NCBI GenBank assembly: GCA_002325645.1
Contig: DCSN01000047.1
Location: 613-7,763 of the forward strand
Length of the DNA: 7,151 nucleotides
From: Pseudanabaena sp. UBA1465
Lineage (GTDB): Bacteria; Cyanobacteriota; Cyanobacteriia; Pseudanabaenales; Pseudanabaenaceae
Direction: 5' to 3'
In this document: piece by piece, positions 1-4,809 of the stretch
How positions within the stretch are numbered: the first letter of the stretch is position 1
How the letters are laid out: each line of letters opens with the position of its first letter
Program-made: the position numbers and the translations under genes
The notes under the pieces: model-generated
The model's database searches: none
What the model was told of the DNA's origin: nothing
The model's input: the letters and a program-made list of their open reading frames with translations, nothing else

Positions 1-602
1 ACTAACTTGTGACGCAAGCGCCGAATATGCGATCGCACAGTTGCCTCGGAGGGGAAATCATCGGAAGACCACAGGCGATCGAGAATTTCGTCCGCACTGA
101 GTAAATGTTGACTATCGCGCAGCAAAAGTTCCAATAATTCATATTCCTTATTGGTCAGTGTTAGCGGCTGATTGTTGTAGGACACTTCGCAGGTACTAGG
201 ATTAAGCAGTAAGTCTCCCCAAACTAATAAAGGGAAAGAACTAGCATTGCTCCTTCGTAATAAAGCGCGAACCCTTGCAATTAATTCGGGAATGTCAAAG
301 GGTTTGACCACACAATCATCGGCTCCCGCGTCTAACCCATTCACCTTGACTTTACTGCTATTTTCGGTGATTAGTAGAATGGGCATCGTATATCCTTCGA
401 TCCGAAAGCGATGACAGAGATTGATTCCATTTAAACTTGGTGACGTAATATCGAAGATAAATAGGTCGTAGTCAAAGGTAGAGCCATAGCTCCAAGCGGT
501 TTCACCATCTTTGACTACATCAACAATGTAGTGATGTTCGATCAGATGTTTAGTTAAATTAGCGATTAAGATTTCATCTTCTTCGATGAGTAATATCTTC
601 AT
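1..602 (-). CDS. OmpR/PhoB-family response regulator, C-terminus cut by the window edge
   Basis: This is a two-component response regulator: a receiver domain phosphorylated by a histidine kinase, joined to a winged-helix DNA-binding domain. I translated it by hand from the ATG at 602-600, which gives the classic start MKILLIEEDE. The receiver (about 1-118) shows the acidic pocket E8/D9, the likely phosphoacceptor D51, T79 in PILLIT, and K100 in the VVKPFD motif. A Trans_reg_C winged helix follows from about 126, with LTNKEYELLELLL and then the recognition-helix region TVRSHIRRLRHKL. The frame is still open at residue 200, so the end of the winged helix is missing. Some cyanobacterial relatives carry extra C-terminal domains such as Hpt; that cannot be judged here. 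No Shine-Dalgarno sequence is visible before the start, and a 15-bp hairpin ends 12 bases upstream. The segment after D51 (DITSPSLNG) departs from the common DxMLPxxDG. Its target genes and partner kinase are unknown. Confidence 0.93.
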   Translation of the reverse strand, partial: MKILLIEEDEILIANLTKHLIEHHYIVDVVKDGETAWSYGSTFDYDLFIFDITSPSLNGINLCHRFRIEGYTMPILLITENSSKVKVNGLDAGADDCVVKPFDIPELIARVRALLRRSNASSFPLLVWGDLLLNPSTCEVSYNNQPLTLTNKEYELLELLLRDSQHLLSADEILDRLWSSDDFPSEATVRSHIRRLRHKL

Positions 603-614
603 ATAACTTATTTG

Positions 615-651
615 TTAATAATGCACCGCGCTTTGTGCGGTGCATTATTAA
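615..651. repeat. perfect 15-bp inverted repeat (hairpin) upstream of the response regulator
   Basis: The arms 615-629 and 637-651 are exact reverse complements, around a 7-base loop (GCTTTGT). The base of the stem is AT-rich and the cap is GC-rich (GCACCGC / GCGGTGC). It lies 12 bases before the response regulator start, read on the minus strand. It could therefore act as a terminator for the methyltransferase transcript, as a structure in the regulator's leader, or be a copy of a dispersed hairpin repeat. There is no clear T-run on either side, so I do not call it a classical terminator. Confidence 0.8.
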
Positions 652-658
652 CTCATTA

Positions 659-755
659 TTATTGCAGTTTTCAGTTGAGTATGGCACAAAAAAGTATGGG
701 CAATTCATGAATTGCCCATACTTTCTGTACTACATTCATTTGAAAACCGCAATAA
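659..755. repeat. 97-bp nested palindrome, MITE-like element
   Basis: The centre, 691-724, is a perfect 34-base palindrome. Its outer ends are 15-base terminal inverted repeats, 659-673 and 741-755, identical at 14 of 15 positions (TTATTGC[A/G]GTTTTCA). The zones between, 674-690 and 725-740, also pair partly, with most mismatches being A/C or G/T. The whole unit therefore folds into one long hairpin and looks like a perfect palindrome that has decayed by transitions. The ends TTGC...GCAA are flanked by TA on both sides (660-661 and 753-754), as expected for elements that duplicate TA, such as those of the IS630/Tc1-mariner group; that assignment is inference. The right end touches the stop codon of the methyltransferase, so it would be transcribed as a hairpin directly after that gene and may terminate it. 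Confidence 0.7.
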
Positions 756-1946
756 CTATTGGAGCGTTAACAAGATGATTTGTTGCTGCTGAAGCGATCG
801 CACATCTTCTAAAGTAGCCTCAACGGACTCTAGGATCTGCCCGACGGTTTGACCTTGATTATCATCAGTAGCTAACAGAAACTTCCATGCTGCTTCACTA
901 ATTTGCACAAGCTGATAGTTGTAATCAAAGAAATGAGAACTATCGCGCCAGCCATAAATACATGGGCTTGGTTCGGGAATGGCTCTGAGTAATTCTTGAT
1001 CAAATTGCCAATTTTTCTTCTCAATCGGTGGACGGGCTAAGAAGAACTCATAATGGGAAATTGTCTGCGGATCGAGAACTTCAATTAGGCGATAACGTTG
1101 GCGCTCAGTGAGATGTTGCGATCGCTCGATTAAGTCAGGGGCTTTGCCAATCAAGCGATTTAAATCCCATACTTGCGGATTGGAGAAACCGAGAAATTCT
1201 AAACCTGAGGCATCAATTAATTCAAAGAGAGTATTAACATTGTAATTAAGCTCTTGGGGATGCACATACATATCGGCAAAACACGCATCTTGTTGATTTT
1301 CCGTCGCCCAACGTTCGGTTTCACGACGACGGAGCGCATTAGTTTCAGGAAGGTTTGCAAATATTTCTCTACCGATTTTCACGCCATCGACATAATCACC
1401 GCGTTTATCACCTTGCAATAAAGCGATCGCCTCCTGCATTAAGCGAATCTCCCACCGTCCTAGCTCACCATACACAAAAATATGTAGTAACCCGCCGTGA
1501 GCAAGCTTATTGGCTAGAGCCTGTATGCCACGAATCGGATCGGCAGTATGGTGAAGAACGCCTACGGAATTGATCAGATCAAATTCTCCTTCCAATTGAT
1601 CAGCGTCAAACAAACTGAGATGATGGAATTCTACTCTGGTTGCACCTGACCTTTTACAGCGTTCTTTGGCAACAGCAAGGGTTCCTTCACTGAGATCGAT
1701 GCCGACAATATGAGCTTCGGGATTAAGATGGACGAGATACTCGGTACTGACTCCCGATCCACAGCCAGCATCGAGAATGCGAATATCATTTTTAGCAGGT
1801 TTTTGACCAGTACAAAAGCTATAGGCAGCTTGCCAGTTCCAGCGCCAGTTATAGCCAGGGGGTGGCTCATCAAGAATTGGTTCTGGTGGAAATGGATAAG
1901 TGTTGTAGAGTTTGGCTACAGCTTCGCTAACTTTAGGATCGGACAT
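756..1946 (-). CDS. class I SAM-dependent methyltransferase of unknown substrate
   Basis: This is a soluble methyltransferase with a Rossmann-type fold that uses S-adenosylmethionine. With the ATG at 1946 the product is 396 residues. Motif I is ILDAGCGSG at 57-65, the ribose-binding acid is in GIDLS at 82-86, and the post-II/motif IV region with the VLHHTADP signature spans about 122-137. An N-terminal stretch with YPFPPEP (17-23) and PPPGYNWRW (28-36) precedes the fold. A C-terminal extension of about 150 residues without recognisable motifs follows, so the protein is longer than a minimal ~250-residue methyltransferase. I recall similar proteins with this N-terminus in many cyanobacteria, annotated only as methyltransferases; the substrate cannot be inferred. 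An in-frame TTG at 1973 would add nine residues. I prefer the ATG because neither site has a good ribosome binding site and the family-like sequence begins after it. The gene stands alone on the minus strand, upstream of the response regulator and separated from it by inverted repeats. Confidence 0.9.
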   Translation of the reverse strand: MSDPKVSEAVAKLYNTYPFPPEPILDEPPPGYNWRWNWQAAYSFCTGQKPAKNDIRILDAGCGSGVSTEYLVHLNPEAHIVGIDLSEGTLAVAKERCKRSGATRVEFHHLSLFDADQLEGEFDLINSVGVLHHTADPIRGIQALANKLAHGGLLHIFVYGELGRWEIRLMQEAIALLQGDKRGDYVDGVKIGREIFANLPETNALRRRETERWATENQQDACFADMYVHPQELNYNVNTLFELIDASGLEFLGFSNPQVWDLNRLIGKAPDLIERSQHLTERQRYRLIEVLDPQTISHYEFFLARPPIEKKNWQFDQELLRAIPEPSPCIYGWRDSSHFFDYNYQLVQISEAAWKFLLATDDNQGQTVGQILESVEATLEDVRSLQQQQIILLTLQ

Positions 1947-2062
1947 AATTTGATGGTTGGGAATTGCTAGCAAGATGCTATCATGATATGGTAATCAATA
2001 TTCTTAAGATGCTGCAAATCAAGGCGCAATAACTAAAGCCTTTTGCAGATTTATGTAATAGG

Positions 2063-2109
2063 GAAACATTTTTGAAAGCAGCGCTTCGCAACGCTTTCAA
2101 AAATGTTTC
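2063..2109. repeat. 17-bp perfect hairpin upstream of the toxin-antitoxin genes
   Basis: The arms 2063-2079 and 2093-2109 are exact reverse complements (GAAACATTTTTGAAAGC in the left arm). The 13-base loop holds a small GCG-CTT-CGC stem. The hairpin ends 33 bases before the vapB start codon. It could shape the vapBC leader, bind the VapBC complex as an operator, or be a dispersed hairpin repeat. Its loop sequence GCGCTTCGC resembles the caps of the hairpins at 615-651 and 2777-2830, which favours a repeat family. No convincing -35/-10 pair was found around it. Confidence 0.8.
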
Positions 2110-2142
2110 TGGGTTTTAGAAAATCTCAAAGGAGAAATAAAA

Positions 2143-2370
2143 ATGGCTGCTATTACAATTCGTAATATTTCCGATGAATTGGTCGATCGCATTAAACTTT
2201 TGGCAGAACAAAAAGGGGTTTCGATGGAGCAGGAAGTTCGCGATCTTTTGCAATCTCGTTATGGTAAGCGATCGGAAGTAATTAGCCGCATCCGTTGCCG
2301 TGCGGAAGCTTTACCCGTTGAACAAGAGAATCGTGTTCAAGCATGGAAAAAGTGGGACGGAGATAGATGA
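2143..2370 (+). CDS. vapB: VapB/FitA-like ribbon-helix-helix antitoxin
   Basis: This is a 75-residue antitoxin that should bind and inhibit the PIN toxin encoded next to it and repress their shared promoter. The N-terminus, ITIRNISDELVDRIKLLAEQ, has the form of a ribbon-helix-helix DNA-binding domain of the FitA/VapB type (also annotated as plasmid stability protein): one beta strand followed by two helices, ending near residue 42. The C-terminal 30 residues, rich in Arg, Glu and Trp, are the expected toxin-binding tail. The start is supported by an excellent ribosome binding site, AAAGGAG at 2128-2134, eight bases before the ATG. The stop codon overlaps the toxin start as ATGA, indicating translational coupling. 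Length and organisation are typical of the family. Confidence 0.9.
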   Translation: MAAITIRNISDELVDRIKLLAEQKGVSMEQEVRDLLQSRYGKRSEVISRIRCRAEALPVEQENRVQAWKKWDGDR

Positions 2371-2759
2371 TCGTCGATACAATGGTGTTTGCCTATGCTT
2401 TACTTCATGTGGATGGGAAGTATGAACAAGCGATCGCTGCACTAGATTCTACGGTTCAGATCGTTGTCCCTGACTCTTTGTTTGCCGAATTAGGGAATGT
2501 CGTTTGGCAGTGGATAAAGTTTCATCAACTATCTTTGCAAATTGGGTTGGATGTAATGCAAGACGCTGAAGCTTTAGTTGATTTGACGATTCACAGTTCA
2601 CAGATTCGCGATGCTGCTCTAGAGTTAGCTGTGAATAACAATCATCCTTTTTACGATACTTTGTTCATAGCTGCTGCATTGCAGATCAATTCACAGGTTT
2701 TGACCTTTGATCGTAAATTAGCAAATAAATTTCCCGATCATGTGATTTTATTAGCTTAG
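2367..2759 (+). CDS. vapC: VapC-type PIN-domain ribonuclease toxin
   Basis: This is a 130-residue single-domain PIN protein, predicted to be a magnesium-dependent RNase that cleaves tRNA, rRNA or other RNA when not held by its antitoxin. The four expected acidic residues are present: D4 in MIVDT, E41 in FAELGNVVW, D97 in FYDTLFIAAA and D115 in LTFDRKLA. It is therefore probably catalytically intact. Its length matches the family. The ATG overlaps the antitoxin stop codon (ATGA), and GGAG at 2359-2362 inside the antitoxin gene can serve as ribosome binding site. The pair forms a complete type II toxin-antitoxin operon. The RNA target is not predictable from sequence. A 54-base hairpin starts 18 bases after the stop codon and probably ends the operon. 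Confidence 0.92.
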   Translation: MIVDTMVFAYALLHVDGKYEQAIAALDSTVQIVVPDSLFAELGNVVWQWIKFHQLSLQIGLDVMQDAEALVDLTIHSSQIRDAALELAVNNNHPFYDTLFIAAALQINSQVLTFDRKLANKFPDHVILLA

Positions 2760-2776
2760 GGCTTCGCAGTAAAATC

Positions 2777-2830
2777 AGAACCCAGTTTTTTGATGGTGCG
2801 GCGAAGCCGCACCATCAAAAAACTGGTTCT
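2777..2830. terminator. 25-bp hairpin after vapC, probable terminator or dispersed repeat
   Basis: Arm 2777-2802 pairs with arm 2806-2830 over 25 base pairs, with a single extra C in the left arm and a GAA loop. The cap is GGTGCGGC-GAA-GCCGCACC and the base is AT-rich. On the plus strand the right arm is followed by TTATTAATTT, which is only a weak T-tract. A hairpin this long between vapC and the next gene should block read-through in RNA, but it is far longer than needed for termination. Together with the similar caps at 615-651 and 2063-2109 this suggests a genomic repeat that may also terminate transcription. Confidence 0.65.
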
Positions 2831-2858
2831 TTATTAATTTAATCTCAGGACATTCAAA

Positions 2859-4004
2859 ATGGCTCCCGTTCGTCTGTGTGGTGTTACCAAAAAATTTGCA
2901 GAAAATACCGTTCTCCGAGAGATTGATCTAGAAGTAGCCGATCGCGAATTTCTGGTGTTAGTGGGCCCATCAGGCTGTGGCAAAAGTACATTATTGCGCC
3001 TCATCGCAGGCTTAGAAGAACTAACCGACGGCTCCATATATTTAGGCGATCGCCAAATCAATCACCTGCCGCCCAAAGTCCGCGACATTGCGATGGTGTT
3101 CCAAAGTTATGCGCTCTATCCCCACATGACCGTCTATAACAATATTGCCTTTGGCTTAAGGCGGCAGCGATCGCGCAATTTGTCCCCCCTCGCTTGGCTA
3201 TCACCCACCACTAAAAAACAAAAATCTGAAATCGATCAAAGAGTACAGCAGGTTGCCGAATCCCTGCAAATTTCTCATTTACTCAGCCGTAAACCCAAGG
3301 AATTATCGGGCGGACAAAAGCAACGGGTTGCCCTTGGTCGGGCGATCGCCCGCAATCCGCAAGTTTTTTTAATGGATGAGCCGCTATCCAATCTTGATGC
3401 TCAGTTACGCAGTGATACGCGATCGCAAATTGTGCAGCTACAAAAGCAATTACAAGTCACCACGATCTATGTGACCCATGACCAAGTGGAAGCAATGACG
3501 ATGGGTGATCGCATTGTGGTCTTAAACAAAGGCGACATTCAGCAAGTGGATATGCCTTTAAATATCTATCGTAAACCTGCCAATGTTTTTGTGGCTGGCT
3601 TTATGGGTTCACCGCCGATGAATTTTCTGCCAGTACAGGTCGATCGCAACGGCGATCTGCATGGTGAAAGTTTGCATAAATCCATTTCTATTAATAATTT
3701 AGCAATTAATCAGATTGGATGCGATCGCAATTTTACCCTCGGCTTCCGTCCCGAAGACTTGCAACCGACCGATGCCGAAAATGCTCATTTAGAAGGCACT
3801 GTCGAACTGGTCGAAGCCCTCGGATCGGAAACCATTGTGCTATTAAAACTCGCTAATAGTGAAATCAGAGCCAGAGTTTCCGCCGACATCAGTTTGGAAT
3901 ATCATTGGCAAATTGGCGATCGCAGTTTTTGGCGATTTGAACTTCATAAGCTCTACGCCTTTGATGCTGAATCAGGCGTGACTTTGCATCATCCCTATAA
4001 GTAA
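2859..4004 (+). CDS. carbohydrate-type ABC importer ATP-binding protein (MalK/UgpC family)
   Basis: This is the cytoplasmic ATPase subunit of an ABC importer, 381 residues. Visible motifs in order are Walker A GPSGCGKST (36-44), the Q-loop MVFQSYALYPHMTV (Q82), the signature LSGGQKQR (149-156), Walker B VFLMDEP (169-175), the D-loop SNLD (177-180) and the H-loop histidine H207 in VTHDQVEAMTMGDR. After about 235 comes the IYRKPANVFVAGFMGSPPMN stretch typical of the MalK/UgpC (CUT1) group, then a C-terminal TOBE-type beta domain to the end containing LGFRPEDL. An insertion of roughly 20 residues (about 102-123, rich in Arg, Ser and Lys) lies between the Q-loop and the signature. The start has AGGA at 2847-2850, eight bases upstream. 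No permease or solute-binding gene is in view, so this may be a stand-alone ATPase shared by several importers, as is common for this group. The substrate (sugar, glucosylglycerol or glycerol phosphate) is not determined by the sequence. Confidence 0.93.
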   Translation: MAPVRLCGVTKKFAENTVLREIDLEVADREFLVLVGPSGCGKSTLLRLIAGLEELTDGSIYLGDRQINHLPPKVRDIAMVFQSYALYPHMTVYNNIAFGLRRQRSRNLSPLAWLSPTTKKQKSEIDQRVQQVAESLQISHLLSRKPKELSGGQKQRVALGRAIARNPQVFLMDEPLSNLDAQLRSDTRSQIVQLQKQLQVTTIYVTHDQVEAMTMGDRIVVLNKGDIQQVDMPLNIYRKPANVFVAGFMGSPPMNFLPVQVDRNGDLHGESLHKSISINNLAINQIGCDRNFTLGFRPEDLQPTDAENAHLEGTVELVEALGSETIVLLKLANSEIRARVSADISLEYHWQIGDRSFWRFELHKLYAFDAESGVTLHHPYK

Positions 4005-4027
4005 CTTGTAGTCGTTGTTTTTTTAGG

Positions 4028-4087
4028 GAATTATGCGGCGATCGGGGGGTGACTGAGAAGCCCACCCTATACTCGTCCGCGAGTTAG
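4028..4087 (+). pseudogene. possible 3' remnant of a TnpB (IS200/IS605-type) gene
   Basis: A short plus-strand frame reads ELCGDRGVTEKPTLYSSAS and then a TAG stop. The run CGDRGVTEKPT resembles, from memory, the C-terminus of TnpB/OrfB proteins in cyanobacterial IS200/IS605-family elements. It sits on a strong hairpin, as expected where the TnpB 3' end overlaps the element's right end and omega-RNA scaffold. Nothing else of TnpB is left: the preceding ABC transporter gene ends only 23 bases upstream. The piece is too short for certainty, and I could not run an alignment. The alternative is chance coding in a structured intergenic sequence. Confidence 0.42.
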
Positions 4088-4103
4088 GGCTGGGAGTCGT
4101 CAC
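4049..4103 (+). mobile_element. structured hairpin resembling an IS200/IS605 right end / omega-RNA scaffold
   Basis: The stem is built from CCCA (4061-4064), CCCTA (4065-4069) and ACTCG (4071-4075). These pair with CGAGT (4080-4084), TAGGG (4085-4089) and TGGG (4091-4094), with single-base bulges at T4070 and C4090 and a TCCG loop. GTGAC at 4049-4053 can close it further with GTCAC at 4099-4103; alternatively GACT pairs with AGTC at 4095-4098. The result is about 14 core base pairs plus a 5-bp outer stem. The sequence GGGAGTCGTCAC at its 3' side matches my recollection of right ends of cyanobacterial TnpB elements. If it is transcribed, the bases after about 4103 would occupy the guide position. 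No left end was found, so it looks like a remnant. It ends 77 bases before the next gene. Confidence 0.45.
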
Positions 4104-4180
4104 GAATTTACTATAATTGTTAAACGGCGCTATGGTAAAGTTTGCTTGCAGTGATTTTCTTTTGTGAGTAATAACTAGAG

Positions 4181-4720
4181 ATGTCTCAAGTTGAAATGGT
4201 TTTGAGTATGCTGCGCCCAGTTGTGACTTCGATGTCTGCGGCTGATAAGTCAGATTTGCTGGCAAAAATTAGTCAATTGTTAGATACAACCGATAGTAAA
4301 CCTTCTGCTTCAGGGCAAAGCCAAAGTAATACTTTGAGTGGGATTAACTTTAGCGGTGGCAACAATAATGCTCTTAACTTTGCACCTGTTCAGAATCAGG
4401 GTGGCAATGTCAATGTTGATACTAACTTTAATCAAAATTATGTATCAAATCCTGAGATCAAAAAGGTACTGGATAATTTGAGTCACCTCAAGGCAAGCAT
4501 CGCTGACAACAAGGAAATAAATCTTTTGCTTAAAGAGCCTGTCAAGCTGGAAGTTGAGAAGTTGGAAGCTGAATTGAAAAAGGCAACGCCAGATCCAACC
4601 TTTATAGAAAAGACTGTGGCAACTTTAAAACAGGGATTAACTGGTGTCTTGACATTAGCAGAGCCGACCATAAAAGTCGCTTCTTTAGTTGCAAAGCTAT
4701 ATGGCTTTCCTGCACCGTAA
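4181..4720 (+). CDS. 179-residue helical protein sharing an N/G-rich motif with the adjacent STAND NTPase
   Basis: I do not recognise this as a named family. Residues 1-37 look like a small helical unit (VEMVLSMLRPVVTSM, then DKSDLLAKISQLLD). Residues 40-49 are a Ser/Gln-rich linker. Residues 50-72 form an Asn/Gly-rich motif with alternating hydrophobics: NTLSGIN, then a Gly/Asn run, then LNFAPVQN. This matches residues 16-37 of the NTPase encoded 89 bases downstream. After an Asn-rich stretch (GGNVNVDTNFNQNY) comes a helical domain (about 91-179). It contains EVEKLEAELKKATPDP and a hydrophobic C-terminal helix region, GVLTLAEPTIKVASLVAKLYGF, that might pack against a membrane but is not a clear transmembrane segment. 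No catalytic motif, signal peptide or cysteine is visible. The role is inferred from context: an adaptor, sensor or effector working with the NTPase. The start is ATG with only a poor ribosome binding site, and an in-frame TAA lies just upstream at 4172. It contains no HIP1 site. Confidence 0.85.
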   Translation: MSQVEMVLSMLRPVVTSMSAADKSDLLAKISQLLDTTDSKPSASGQSQSNTLSGINFSGGNNNALNFAPVQNQGGNVNVDTNFNQNYVSNPEIKKVLDNLSHLKASIADNKEINLLLKEPVKLEVEKLEAELKKATPDPTFIEKTVATLKQGLTGVLTLAEPTIKVASLVAKLYGFPAP

Positions 4721-4742
4721 ATTAATAAGCGTTGTTAAGCAG

Positions 4743-4762
4743 TGTTGATCTTCCTATCAACA
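4743..4762. other. small hairpin between the 179-residue gene and the NTPase gene
   Basis: TGTTGAT (4743-4749) and ATCAACA (4756-4762) form a perfect 7-bp stem around CTTCCT. There is no T-run after it, so it is at most a weak attenuator that could lower expression of the downstream NTPase relative to the first gene. It lies inside the 89-base gap of the presumed operon. It may be a chance structure. Confidence 0.35.
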
Positions 4763-4809
4763 ATTAGTCTGAATCTGAGAATGGAATTAGTTTAAGGGAA
4801 CTTTTTAAA

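Noticed and set aside
1355..1970. Plus-strand frames and an extra minus-strand frame inside the methyltransferase region as separate genes
   Set aside because: They lie opposite or out of frame within a well-supported gene and show no domain or ribosome binding site.
1947..1973. Extending the methyltransferase to the TTG start at 1973
   Set aside because: No ribosome binding site supports it, and the nine added residues do not resemble family sequence. The ATG at 1946 is a more usual start.
4016..4024. T-run after the ABC transporter gene as an intrinsic terminator
   Set aside because: No stable hairpin directly precedes the seven T residues at 4018-4024.
4112..4117. Perfect TATAAT as a -10 box for the 179-residue protein gene
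   Set aside because: No acceptable -35 hexamer lies 15-19 bases upstream and there is no extended -10 TG, so a consensus hexamer alone in AT-rich DNA is weak evidence.
4023..4265. 80-residue minus-strand frame across the transposon remnant and the start of the 179-residue gene
   Set aside because: The composition is low in recognisable features, it overlaps a better plus-strand gene, and it crosses a strong hairpin. It is most likely chance.
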